A stretch of DNA of 8,845 nt from an uncultured Lysobacteraceae bacterium (GCA_946480705.1 CAMLLF010000123.1:1-8845), one strand, 5' to 3'. Numbered from the stretch's first letter, positions 1 through 6,737 are shown. Numbers and translations: made by a program. The notes: a model not told the origin generated them from the letters alone.

Positions 1-977
1 GCATTCCCGCGGTGTCGACGCTGAAGGGACTCGGCGCCTGCGATCCCGACGAGACGCACTACCTCGGCATGCTCGGCATGCACGGCAATCCCGCCGCCAA
101 CTACGCCGTGCAGGACTGCGACCTGCTGATCGTCGTCGGCGCGCGCTTCGACGATCGCGCGACCGGACGTCTTGCGACGTTCGCGCCGGATGCGCGCGTG
201 ATCCATCTCGACGCCGATGTCGCCGAACTCGGCAAGCTGCGCGCCTGCGATGTCGCGCTCGCCGGCGATCTGAAGGAACTGCTGCCGCGTCTCGTGCATC
301 CGGTCGCGATCCGCGCATGGCAGCGCCGCTGCCGCGTGCTCAAGCAGCAGCACGCCTGGCGCTACGACGCGCCCGGCGAGGGCATCTATGCGCCCGCGCT
401 GCTCAAGCAGCTGTCGGAAGCCGGCGGCAACCGGCTGATCGTCGCGAGCGACGTCGGCCAGCACCAGATGTGGGTCGCGCAGCACTGGCGCGTGCCGTAT
501 ACCGCCGCGCACCTGTCCTCGGGCGGTCTCGGCACCATGGGTTTCGGCCTGCCGGCGGCGATCGGCGCGCAGCTCGCGCGTCCCGGCGCGAGCGTGATCT
601 GCGTGTCCGGCGACGGCTCGATCATGATGAACATCCAGGAGCTCGCGACGCTCAGGCGCTACAACATCCCGGTCAAGATCGTGCTGCTCGACAACGCGAG
701 CCTCGGCATGGTGCGGCAGTGGCAGGAGCTGTTCTTCGACCAGCGCTACAGCGAAGTGGATCTTTCCGACAATCCGGACTTCGCCGAGCTGGCCCGCGCG
801 TTCGGCATTCCGGCGTTCGCGATCGAGCGCCGCGACCAGGTCGACGATGCGGTGCAGCGCCTGCTGCGCGAACCCGGTCCGCTGTTCTGCCACGTGAAGA
901 TCGACGCGCGCGAGAACGTCTGGCCGCTGGTTCCGCCGGGCAAGTCGAACGGCGAAATGATGGGGTGCGCCGCATGA
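1..977 (+). CDS. ilvG: Acetolactate synthase large subunit, 3' part (5' end outside window)
   Basis: This ThDP-dependent enzyme condenses two pyruvates to 2-acetolactate, or pyruvate plus 2-oxobutyrate to 2-aceto-2-hydroxybutyrate, the first common step of valine/leucine and isoleucine synthesis in the cytoplasm. The reading frame is open from the left edge (first full codon at base 3, [11 protein letters not shown]), so about 324 of the usual ~550-570 residues are present. The GTG at 12 is an internal valine, not a start. Visible are the end of the central domain (YLGMLGMHG, then GARFDDR) and the whole C-terminal ThDP domain, with the GDGS motif at 609-620, its partner D-N at 690-695 and the [12 protein letters not shown] stretch. 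The C-terminus ([13 protein letters not shown]) is of the usual AHAS type. It closely resembles E. coli IlvG in these blocks. The stop overlaps the ilvM start (ATGA), and the neighbouring small subunit is of IlvM type, so IlvG is preferred over IlvB or IlvI. Confidence 0.96.
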   Translation, partial: IPAVSTLKGLGACDPDETHYLGMLGMHGNPAANYAVQDCDLLIVVGARFDDRATGRLATFAPDARVIHLDADVAELGKLRACDVALAGDLKELLPRLVHPVAIRAWQRRCRVLKQQHAWRYDAPGEGIYAPALLKQLSEAGGNRLIVASDVGQHQMWVAQHWRVPYTAAHLSSGGLGTMGFGLPAAIGAQLARPGASVICVSGDGSIMMNIQELATLRRYNIPVKIVLLDNASLGMVRQWQELFFDQRYSEVDLSDNPDFAELARAFGIPAFAIERRDQVDDAVQRLLREPGPLFCHVKIDARENVWPLVPPGKSNGEMMGCAA

Positions 978-1204
978 GTTGCAGCCTGGAGCTCGCGCTG
1001 GATCGGGCCGAAGGCGCTTTGCTGCGCGTGCTCGGCACGATCGAGCGGCGCGGATGGGACGTGCTTGCCGTCAACGCGGCGAGCGACGCCCGGGCGTATA
1101 CGGTGAACGTCACCCTCGGCGGTACGCGCGATCCGGAGATTCTCTGCCGGCAGTTGCAGCGCCTTGTCGATGTGCAGGCGGTGAGGCTGGTGGAAGCGGG
1201 GTAA
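974..1204 (+). CDS. ilvM: Acetolactate synthase small (regulatory) subunit, IlvM type
   Basis: This 76-residue ACT-like protein is the expected regulatory/activating partner of the large subunit encoded just before it. Blocks that line up with E. coli IlvM (87 aa) are L-L-R-V-L-x3-E-R-R-G-W-D-V near residues 16-29 and [11 protein letters not shown] near 61-71. It consists of one ACT domain only, shorter than the IlvN or IlvH types. The start ATG at 974 overlaps the ilvG stop by four bases (ATGA), with a G-rich stretch (GGGG, 962-965) eight bases upstream, indicating translational coupling and 1:1 expression. The downstream gene is not contiguous, because a repeat begins 20 bases after the stop. 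The short length makes family assignment depend mainly on context, but the match and the coupling are good. Confidence 0.9.
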   Translation: MSCSLELALDRAEGALLRVLGTIERRGWDVLAVNAASDARAYTVNVTLGGTRDPEILCRQLQRLVDVQAVRLVEAG

Positions 1205-1224
1205 AAATCCAGCGGCGCGGTAAA

Positions 1225-1407
1225 GCCCTCTCCCCCAGGCTTGCTTGAGGGAGAGGGTCGGGTGAGGAGAGAAGGTGACGTGAGCGGTGGTATTTCGTTG
1301 TCGCGAGCCGCAAACGTTGCCGCCTTCGACAATCCATGGGATCCGCTCACTGACACGTCTCCCCGTCGCCCCAAACCTCTCCCGCGACGAAGTCGGGGAG
1401 ACGGAGG
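1225..1407. repeat. ~183-base inverted-hairpin repeat (REPIN/MITE-like), copy 1
   Basis: An intergenic element with a hairpin at each end. The left one is CCCTCTCCC (1226-1234) against GGGAGAGGG (1249-1257), followed by TCGGGTGAGG. The right one is CGTCTCCCCG (1356-1365) against CGGGGAGACG (1394-1403). The spacer has its own nested inverted repeats: TGAGCGG (1281-1287) with CCGCTCA (1343-1349), and TTGTCG (1299-1304) with CGACAA (1327-1332). A relative with the same layout and nearly the same length lies at 8540-8723; the distance from the left edge to the right-arm TCTCCCC is 133 bases here and 132 there. No open reading frame with coding character or transposase is inside. The right arm is more diverged than in copy 2. 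The layout resembles REP doublets (REPINs) or a small non-autonomous element. Confidence 0.7.
1226..1257 (+). terminator. Possible terminator/mRNA-end hairpin after ilvM
   Basis: A perfect 9-bp stem (CCCTCTCCC/GGGAGAGGG) with a 14-base loop begins 21 bases after the ilvM stop. No T-run follows, so it is not a classical intrinsic terminator. It is the left arm of repeat copy 1 and may stabilise the 3' end of the ilvGM message or cause partial termination before the dehydratase. Confidence 0.35.
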
Positions 1408-1504
1408 TTGCAGTCTCAAAGAACCGAACGCGATAACCACGATTGCCGAAAATCTCGTATACCGACATCGAGCAGCAATCCACGAATCCATTTTGGAGAA
1501 TCCC
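1408..1504 (+). other. Leader region between repeat and small ORF
   Basis: About 97 bases, more AT-rich than the flanks. I see only weak promoter-like strings: TTGCAG at 1408-1413 about 18 bases ahead of GATAAC, and TATACC at 1458-1463. Neither has both a good -35 and a good -10. The right end holds the GGAG ribosome binding site of the small ORF at 1505. Whether a separate promoter for the dehydratase lies here cannot be decided from sequence. Confidence 0.3.
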
Positions 1505-1624
1505 ATGATTCCGCAGAACATCCGAATTACCCAGGCGTTGCCCGCAGTGCGAACTCCCTTCGACTACCGCAAGCGCCGCCATGACCTTCTCTGCAGCTAC
1601 GACACGGCCGTACCGTTCCGATAG
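1505..1624 (+). CDS. Small ORF (39 aa), candidate leader peptide of the dehydratase gene
   Basis: An unrecognised 39-codon ORF with a well placed Shine-Dalgarno sequence (GGAG at 1495-1498, six bases before ATG), better than anything ahead of the dehydratase. It ends at TAG 1622-1624, 44 bases inside the dehydratase gene and in a different frame, so translation of the two would be coupled. The N-terminus has Ile at positions 2, 6 and 8 and Thr at 9; Ile, Leu, Val and Thr together make about 11 of 39 residues. Codon choice in the first half (ATT, CGA, TTG, GCA, ACT) is less GC-biased than in the neighbouring genes, as expected for a leader rather than a structural gene. It contains the stem-loop at 1534-1577. 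It could also be a chance ORF; its function as a regulatory leader is an inference. Confidence 0.4.
   Translation: MIPQNIRITQALPAVRTPFDYRKRRHDLLCSYDTAVPFR
1534..1577 (+). promoter_or_regulatory. Stem-loop directly before the dehydratase start
   Basis: GGCGTTGC (1534-1541) can pair with GCAAgCGCC (1569-1577, one bulged G). Inside, AGT(g)CGAA (1546-1553) pairs with TTCGACT (1559-1565) around a five-base loop. The 3' arm ends three bases before the dehydratase ATG, so the structure would cover its ribosome landing site. Ribosomes translating the small ORF would open it. No T-run follows, so translational control fits better than transcription attenuation. It was found by eye, with no folding energy computed. 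Confidence 0.35.
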
Positions 1625-2576
1625 TCCGCGTCATCCGACCGCAACGGCCGCCGCCGCCGCGCCGCTGCACATCGTCACGCCGCTGCTGACCACGCGCATC
1701 GGCGAACTCGACGTCGGGCTCAAGCTCGACAACCTGCAGCCGGCGCGCTCGTTCAAATTGCGCGGCATCGGCCTGCTCTGCCAGCATCACGCCGCCCGCG
1801 GCGTCCACCGCTTCGTCTGTTCGTCCGCCGGCAATGCCGGCTACGCCGTCGCCTGGGCCGGCCGCGCGCTCGGCATTCCCGTCACGGTCGTGATTCCGGA
1901 AACCACGCCGGCGTTCATGCGCGCGCGCATCCGCACGCTCGGCGCCGAGCTGCGCTGCGAAGGCGCGGTCTGGGACGAAGCCAACGCGGTCGCGCTGAAG
2001 CTCGCGCAGGCGCCCGGCGTCGCGTTCATCCCGCCGTTCGACGACCCGTTGCTCTGGCAGGGCCACGCCTCGCTCGTCGAGGAACTCGCGCAGCAGTGCG
2101 AGGAAGCGCCCGACGCGATCCTCGTCGCCGTCGGCGGCGGCGGCCTGTTGCTCGGCGTGCTCGAAGGGCTGCGCCGCGTCGACTGGCGCGACACGCGCGT
2201 ATTCGCGGTCGAACCCGAAGGCTCGGCCTCGCTCGCCACAAGTCTCGCGAGCGGCCGCGTCGTCGAACTCAGCGCGCCGCGCAGCCTCGCGACGAGCCTC
2301 TGCGTCCGCCGCATCGCTCCGGCGCTGATCGCCGCCTGCCGCGACGCCGACGTCGTACCGCTGACCGTCAGCGACGCCGAAGCCACGACCGCCTGCGTGC
2401 GCCTGGCCGAAGACCACGGCCAGATGATCGAACCCGCCTGCGGCGCAGCATTGGCGCCCTTGTATACACGGCCTGCGGCCTTCGATGGCCTGCGCCGCGT
2501 CGTCGCCGTCGTCTGCGGCGGGCAGGTCGTCACGCTGGGAGACCTCGCCCGCTGGCAAGGAGAACAACGGACATAG
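1581..2576 (+). CDS. PLP-dependent L-serine/L-threonine dehydratase, animal SDS type
   Basis: A 331-residue fold-type II PLP enzyme that would deaminate serine to pyruvate and threonine to 2-oxobutyrate, the latter feeding isoleucine synthesis through IlvGM. After a ~27-residue Ala-rich extension, the protein matches mammalian serine dehydratase block by block: PLHIVTPL (28-35), LKLDNLQPARSFKLRG with the PLP lysine at K59, CSSAGNAG (80-87), IPPFDDPLLWQGHAS (150-164), the glycine loop GGGG (185-188), EPACGAALAPLY and a late VCGG. There is no C-terminal ACT-like regulatory domain, so the usual isoleucine feedback of biosynthetic IlvA is not expected. ATG 1581 is the first possible start in this frame (upstream stop at 1506-1508), but it lacks a Shine-Dalgarno sequence. 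The small ORF at 1505 overlaps it. In related ilv clusters the gene in this place is often called tdcB or ilvA; substrate preference cannot be read from the sequence. Confidence 0.92.
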   Translation: MTFSAATTRPYRSDSPRHPTATAAAAAPLHIVTPLLTTRIGELDVGLKLDNLQPARSFKLRGIGLLCQHHAARGVHRFVCSSAGNAGYAVAWAGRALGIPVTVVIPETTPAFMRARIRTLGAELRCEGAVWDEANAVALKLAQAPGVAFIPPFDDPLLWQGHASLVEELAQQCEEAPDAILVAVGGGGLLLGVLEGLRRVDWRDTRVFAVEPEGSASLATSLASGRVVELSAPRSLATSLCVRRIAPALIAACRDADVVPLTVSDAEATTACVRLAEDHGQMIEPACGAALAPLYTRPAAFDGLRRVVAVVCGGQVVTLGDLARWQGEQRT

Positions 2577-2635
2577 GGCGCAATGACCGAAGGGTATCGA
2601 GCCGACAATCCGACGAAAAGCGGAATGGACAAAGG

Positions 2636-2656
2636 CGCAATGTACGACGCATTGCG
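2636..2656. terminator. Short hairpin between convergent genes
   Basis: CGCAATG (2636-2642) and CATTGCG (2650-2656) form a perfect 7-bp stem with a 7-base loop in the 93-base gap between the converging dehydratase and hydroxylase genes. No T-run is present on either strand. The position suits a bidirectional terminator, but the evidence is weak. The left arm is also part of an imperfect direct repeat (2569-2590 and 2627-2647). Confidence 0.3.
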
Positions 2657-2669
2657 GCCTCCCTGCGCC

Positions 2670-3491
2670 TCACGGCGGCGACACCAGCATCCGCACGCGA
2701 TCGCGCCAGCATGGCGCGCGATGCAGGTCGTGCCATAGCTTCACGGCTTCGGCGGCGTGGACGCGCAGCGGATGACGGCTGGCCAGCGGCTCGGTGAGTC
2801 CGTAGCGCACCGGCTCGTCTTCGGCCGCGTAGGTGCCGAAAAGCCGGTCCCAGAGCATCAGTACCGCGCCATAGTTGCGGTCGATGTACGGCGCCTGCAC
2901 GCCGTGGTGCACGCGATGGTTGCTCGGCGTGTTGAGCCAGCCGTCCAGCCACGGAAGCTCGCCGACGGTTTCGGTATGCAGCCATTGCTGGTACGCGAGG
3001 ATCACGCCGAACGCGCCGGCGACGAGCAGCGGATCGAAGCCGACGAGTATGGCCGGCAGATAGAACCAGGGCGACGTGAACCCGTCGACGAAGGACACGC
3101 GCAGGCCGACCGCCTGGTTGTACAGCGGCGAGCTGTGGTGCACGGAATGCGCGACGGCCCAGATCAGTCGCACGCGGTGCGCCGCGCGGTGATCCCAGTA
3201 ATAGAGAAAATCGACCGCGAGCAGGGCGAGCAGCGCCGTCCACCCCGTCGTCGGAATCGACCAGGGCGCCAGGCGCGCGGCGCCGCCCCATAGCGCCGCG
3301 ATGAAGGCCGTGACCAGCGGCGCCATCAGCACGGTCGGCACGAACGGACTCGCCGACGCGAGCATCTCCAGCACGTGTTCGCGATCGAGACGGCTCTGCC
3401 GCCGATAGCGCCAGCATTCCACGGGCAGCAATACGACGATCAGCGCCGACGCGGCGATCGCGACGAGGTCGAGCAGTCTCAGCGTGTCCAT
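2670..3491 (-). CDS. Fatty acid hydroxylase / sterol desaturase family membrane protein
   Basis: A 273-residue integral membrane di-iron oxygenase of the fatty acid hydroxylase superfamily. The histidine boxes are complete: H101-R-A-A-H105, H115-S-V-H118-H119, H172 and H192-R-V-H195-H196, followed by the conserved NYG and LWDRLFGTY stretch (206-221). Hydrophobic segments lie near 8-24, 50-70, 84-98 and 141-167. The family hydroxylates or desaturates lipids (fatty acids, sterols, carotenoids, alkylglycerols); the substrate cannot be told here. I chose ATG at 3491 over the upstream in-frame ATG at 3539. The upstream one lies inside the palindromic operator and ahead of the likely -10, and would add 16 residues without family character. 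The ribosome binding site is weak (GGGA). The gene diverges from the TetR gene and shares its control region, so it is the likely target of that regulator. Confidence 0.9.
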   Translation of the reverse strand: MDTLRLLDLVAIAASALIVVLLPVECWRYRRQSRLDREHVLEMLASASPFVPTVLMAPLVTAFIAALWGGAARLAPWSIPTTGWTALLALLAVDFLYYWDHRAAHRVRLIWAVAHSVHHSSPLYNQAVGLRVSFVDGFTSPWFYLPAILVGFDPLLVAGAFGVILAYQQWLHTETVGELPWLDGWLNTPSNHRVHHGVQAPYIDRNYGAVLMLWDRLFGTYAAEDEPVRYGLTEPLASRHPLRVHAAEAVKLWHDLHRAPCWRDRVRMLVSPP

Positions 3492-3518
3492 GCGAACGTC
3501 CCGGGAGCCGGCCGTGCC

Positions 3519-3524
3519 ATTAAA
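3519..3524 (-). promoter_or_regulatory. Candidate -10 box of the hydroxylase gene
   Basis: On the minus strand this reads TTTAAT (five of six to TATAAT), in a small AT-rich island of an otherwise GC-rich region, about 28 bases before ATG 3491. A poor -35 (TAGAGT) lies 17 bases upstream. The TetR-type palindrome fills the spacer, the classical position for repression. Confidence 0.4.
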
Positions 3525-3526
3525 TA

Positions 3527-3544
3527 AGTGAGCGTTCATTCACT
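3527..3544. promoter_or_regulatory. Probable TetR-family operator
   Basis: The 18-bp inverted repeat AGTGAGCGTTCATTCACT has half-sites AGTGAGCG and, read from the other strand, AGTGAATG, matching at six of eight positions. It lies in the divergent control region between the hydroxylase (-) and tetR (+), 62 bases before the tetR start and overlapping the spacer of the candidate hydroxylase promoter. Palindromes with TGA(A/G)YG-type half-sites around a central GTTC or GAAC are common for TetR/AcrR regulators. It probably serves for autoregulation and control of the hydroxylase. Confidence 0.65.
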
Positions 3545-3605
3545 CTACGGGCCGAGCGGCTCTGCGTCAAGTAACATCGGTTTCCGGTTCACGAATCCGA
3601 CAGCC

Positions 3606-4199
3606 ATGCGCAAGGCAGACCCCGAACTCCAGCAGCGGCGCCGGCAGCAGATCCTCGATGCGGCCGAGCGCTGCTTTCGCGCCAAAGGCTTCCATCAGGC
3701 GTCGATGCAGGACATCGCGCGCGAAGCCGAGGTCAGCATGGGACTGCTGTATCGCTACTTCGAGAACAAGGACGCGATGGTCGTGAGCTTCGCGACGATC
3801 GACAGCGCGGGCGTCATCGCGCTGATCGACGAACTGGCGGCGAGCGAGCGGCCGCTTGCCTTCCTCCCGGCCATGATCCGCCGCCTCGCGAAAGACACGG
3901 CCGACCCCGACTACCTGCGGCTCTACACCGAAGTGTTCGCCGAGTCGCTGCGCAACCCGCGGCTGTTCGCCGCGCTCGCCGACAGCGAGGAAACCGTTCG
4001 CCACGCGCTTGTCGCCGCGCTGAAGGCGCAGCAGGCCGCGGGGCGCCTGGCGGCGACGTTCGACGCCGGAGCCGTTGCCGACGTGCTGCTCGGTCTCGTC
4101 GACGGCATCAGCCTTCGCGCGACGCTCGTGAAACAGTACAAGCCCGCCGCCGTCGAGAAGATCGTGGCGGCGATGATCGCCGCGGTGCTGAAGCCCTGA
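3606..4199 (+). CDS. TetR/AcrR-family transcriptional regulator
   Basis: A 197-residue regulator of typical TetR length. The N-terminal DNA-binding domain (about 9-58) has the usual order: QQILDAAERCFRAKGF, then the helix-turn-helix MQDIAREAEVSMGLLYRYF (34-52) and NKDAMV. The C-terminal helical part (about 65-197) should bind the ligand and dimerise; its ligand is unknown. ATG 3606 was chosen because the in-frame GTG at 3528 lies inside the palindromic operator and would add 26 residues ahead of a normal TetR N-terminus. No good Shine-Dalgarno sequence precedes it. It diverges from the hydroxylase gene across the operator at 3527-3544, so the likely role is ligand-relieved repression of that gene and of itself. 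Lipid-related ligands are plausible from context only. Confidence 0.93.
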   Translation: MRKADPELQQRRRQQILDAAERCFRAKGFHQASMQDIAREAEVSMGLLYRYFENKDAMVVSFATIDSAGVIALIDELAASERPLAFLPAMIRRLAKDTADPDYLRLYTEVFAESLRNPRLFAALADSEETVRHALVAALKAQQAAGRLAATFDAGAVADVLLGLVDGISLRATLVKQYKPAAVEKIVAAMIAAVLKP

Positions 4200-4282
4200 G
4201 CGAGATGCCGGTCGGCATGATCGGTCGGGCGCAACACGCGCAGCGCATTGCGCCATCCACCGAAGCGACAAGAAGCCAACCG

Positions 4283-4307
4283 GATGCGCCGCAACGCCTG
4301 GCGCATC
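4283..4307 (+). terminator. Hairpin in the gap after tetR
   Basis: GATGCGCC (4283-4290) and GGCGCATC (4300-4307) make a perfect 8-bp stem with a 9-base loop, 83 bases after the tetR stop. No T-run follows. It may end the tetR transcript or be an unknown regulatory site for the next gene. Confidence 0.3.
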
Positions 4308-4391
4308 GACGACCGTGCCCGCAACGCCGGACCGCACGACCGGCATCCGAACGGACCGGGTAGAGTGGCGACCGCCACCGAAGGATTTCTC

Positions 4392-5150
4392 ATGCGCATT
4401 GCGATCGGAATCATCAGTGCCGTCGGCACGCTGCTGTTCGGAATCGCCTTCGTCGCCTCGTTCATGCAGCCGGCGCGCATCGAGGGCCATGCGCAGGAAC
4501 TGCTGCGCCGCGAAGTCGAGGCACGAACGGTGGAATCGCTCAAGGCGCTGGAGCGCACGCGCATCGGCCAGTTCGCTGCGCGGCTGGCCGAGCAGCATCC
4601 GGAGCAGACCGAAGCCCTGCGCCGTCAGATGCGCGAGCGCCTGGTCCCGTTCGTCGAAGCCGTCGTCGCGGAGATGCGCGACCCCGATTGTCCCTGCCGC
4701 CGGAAGCTCGCCGCGATGCTCGAACCCGACGCGGGCACCGGGCTCGTCGGCGTGCTGCAGTCCGGCGGCGCGAAGCTCACGGCTTTCGTCCGCGCGAAAT
4801 ACGTCGACGTGGCAGCGGCGCTGCTGCGCGAGTTCCGGATCTTCACCGGCGCCAACGCGCTGATGTTCGCGCTGCTTGGGATCGTCCTGTTCGTGCGTCG
4901 CGGCGCGCGCGCTCAGCTGCTGCCGGCGGCTGCCGTGCTGCTTGCTTCGACGGCCGTCGTCGGCGGCCTGTACCTGTTCGGGCAGAACTGGCTGCACACG
5001 ATCGTGTTCGGCGACTATGTCGGGTTCTACTATTTTCTCTATCTCGCCATTGTCGGCGCGCTGCTCGCGGATCTGCTCGTCAACCGCGGCCGTGCCAGCG
5101 CGCGCCTCGCCGCGTCGTTCGGCGGCGGGGCGTCGGCGGTGCCGTGCTGA
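4392..5150 (+). CDS. Hypothetical four-helix membrane protein
   Basis: I do not recognise this 252-residue protein. It has a transmembrane helix at about 3-25, then a charged, helix-rich stretch at 26-150 (many Arg/Glu, ending in a C-P-C motif at 100-102 and a Gly-rich turn at 115-126). Three more hydrophobic helices follow near 152-168, 175-197 and 210-230. Positive residues after the second helix (VRRGAR) suggest that the 26-150 domain faces the periplasm. ATG 4392 has a good ribosome binding site (AAGGA, six bases upstream), and the hydrophobic start right after it supports it over in-frame upstream codons. A -10-like TAGAGT lies at 4361-4366. It appears to be a single-gene unit between tetR and the hydrolase operon. 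Coding is supported by GC-biased third positions and the clean membrane pattern; function is unknown. Confidence 0.8.
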   Translation: MRIAIGIISAVGTLLFGIAFVASFMQPARIEGHAQELLRREVEARTVESLKALERTRIGQFAARLAEQHPEQTEALRRQMRERLVPFVEAVVAEMRDPDCPCRRKLAAMLEPDAGTGLVGVLQSGGAKLTAFVRAKYVDVAAALLREFRIFTGANALMFALLGIVLFVRRGARAQLLPAAAVLLASTAVVGGLYLFGQNWLHTIVFGDYVGFYYFLYLAIVGALLADLLVNRGRASARLAASFGGGASAVPC

Positions 5151-5255
5151 CGAACCATCGCGGAATTCGTGACCGCTTTCGAGGCATGACTGGCGACGCA
5201 TGCGGTCGGCGGCCGGCTTGCGGCTACACTCGGTCGCCCTTTTCGAGGAAGGCCT

Positions 5256-6733
5256 ATGCTCGCCACTGCAGGCGCATTGATGTTGTCGCTCGTGTCGCAG
5301 GCGGCGGGCGACGCGGTAACGCTCGGCAGTCTCACCTTCGCGCGCTGCGAACTCACGCAGCCGCGGTCGGCGGCGACGACGGCGGCCTGGTGCGCGCCGT
5401 TCTCGCAGCCGGAAAATCGCGCGCTGCCCGACGGCCGCCGCATCACGTTCAGGCTCGGTCTGATCCGCAGCGATGCCGCGAAGGTCGCCGCCGATCCGCT
5501 CGTGCTGCTGGCCGGCGGGCCCGGGCAGGCGGCGACCGAGTCCTGGCCGCAGGTCGGTCCGGCGCTCGCGCTCGCGCGGCGCACGCGACATGTGATCCTG
5601 CTTGATCAACGCGGTACCGGCGGGTCGAACGCACTGCGCTGCGACGACGAGGCGGACCACGGCAGCGATGTCGTCAAGGCCGCCCGTGCGCATGGCGCGG
5701 ATGCGGATGCCGCGCGCGCGCTGACCGAGCGCTGCCTGCGCGGCATCGCGGACAAGGCGGATGCCACGCAGTACACGACGAGCGAAGCCGTCGAAGACCT
5801 CGAAGCGCTGCGTCAGGCGCTCGGTGCGCCGAAGCTCAACCTCGTCGGCATCTCCTACGGCACGCGCGTCGCGCAGCAGTACGCGCGGCGTCATCCGGAC
5901 GGCGTGCGCAGCCTCGTGCTCGACGGCGTCGCGCCGAACGAGGTCGTGCTCGGCGCCGATTTCGCGCGCACGCTCGACGACGCGCTGCGCGCGCGCTTCG
6001 CGCTCTGCGACGCGGACGCGGCGTGCAGCAAGCGCTTCGGCAAGGTCTACGACGATCTCTACGCATTGCGCACGCGCCTGCAGAAGACGCCGCAGCCGGT
6101 CAGCCTGCGCGACCCGCTGACGTTCGCGCCGCTGACGCACGACCTCGACGCGGACACCTTCGCCGGCCTCGTGCGGCTCTACGCCTACGCGCCGGAAACC
6201 GCGGCGCTGCTGCCGCTCGCGATCCACGAGGCGGCCAACGGCAACGCCGCGCCGCTGATGGGACAGGCGAGCCTGATCACGTCCGATCTCGGCGCGACGA
6301 TCACCTCGGGCATGGGACTGTCGGTGATCTGCGCCGAGGACGCCGACCTCCTGACCTCGCGGCCCGAGGATCGGGCGCTGATCCTCGGCGACGACTTCAC
6401 GCAGGCGCTGCGCGCGCAGTGCGAAGCCTGGCCGCGCGGCAGGCGGCCGGACGATTTCCACGAGGCGCTGAAATCCGACGTGCCGAGCCTGCTGCTGTCG
6501 GGCGAGTACGACCCGGTCACGCCGCCGCGCTACGGCGACCAGGTGCTCAAGGGACTGAGCCGCGCGCGTCATCTCGTCGCGCCGGGGCAGGGTCACAACG
6601 TGATCGGACGCGGCTGCCTGCCGCGGCTCGTCGCGCGCTTCGTCGACCGGCTCGAGACCGCCGACCTCGACGCGGGCTGCATCGCCGAGATGGGGCCGAC
6701 GCCGTTCTTCCTCGACTACAACGGAGCGAGTCC

Positions 6734-6737
<4 letters not shown>
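5256..6737 (+). CDS. Secreted alpha/beta hydrolase, TAP-like (peptidase family S33)
   Basis: A 493-residue serine hydrolase of the tripeptidyl/proline-type aminopeptidase group. Residues 1-18 are hydrophobic and end in SQAAG, a likely but weakly charged signal peptide, suggesting export to the periplasm. Landmarks: GGPGQ (87-91, oxyanion region), DQRGTGGSN (117-125), nucleophile elbow GISYG with S200, the family block SVICAED (356-362), catalytic D419 in SGEYDP and H447 in GQGHN. The cap domain lies between about 225 and 400 and the C-terminal TAP-like part follows. All three catalytic residues are present. The start has a strong ribosome binding site (GAGGAAGG, 5245-5252) and a -10-like TACACT at 5225-5230. 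The stop overlaps the ABC ATPase start (ATGA), making it the first gene of a three-gene operon. Natural substrates are unknown; esterase activity is also possible. Confidence 0.92.

Noticed and set aside
12..14. GTG as the start of the acetolactate synthase
   Set aside because: The frame is open to the window edge and the encoded sequence begins in the middle of the central domain, so the gene is cut by the edge.
1241..1504. Upstream in-frame extension of the 1505 small ORF
   Set aside because: It runs through repeat copy 1; only the part from ATG 1505 has a ribosome binding site and lies outside the repeat.
1205..1504. Riboswitch, T-box or rho-independent attenuator ahead of the dehydratase
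   Set aside because: No recognisable T-box or aptamer consensus and no stem followed by a T-run; the structures present are the repeat and the stem inside the small ORF.
1527..2567. A 346-codon minus-strand open frame opposite the dehydratase
   Set aside because: The plus-strand protein matches the serine dehydratase family throughout; the minus frame is a GC-skew shadow.
3528..3605. Longer tetR start at GTG 3528 and longer hydroxylase start at 3539
   Set aside because: Both lie inside the palindromic operator and add sequence without family character; ATG 3606 and ATG 3491 give normal proteins.
3567..6596. A 1009-codon open frame on the minus strand
   Set aside because: It lies antisense to tetR, the membrane protein and the hydrolase, all with clear families or membrane patterns. 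The translation is Arg/Glu/Ala/Gln-rich low-complexity sequence typical of the antisense of GC-rich genes.
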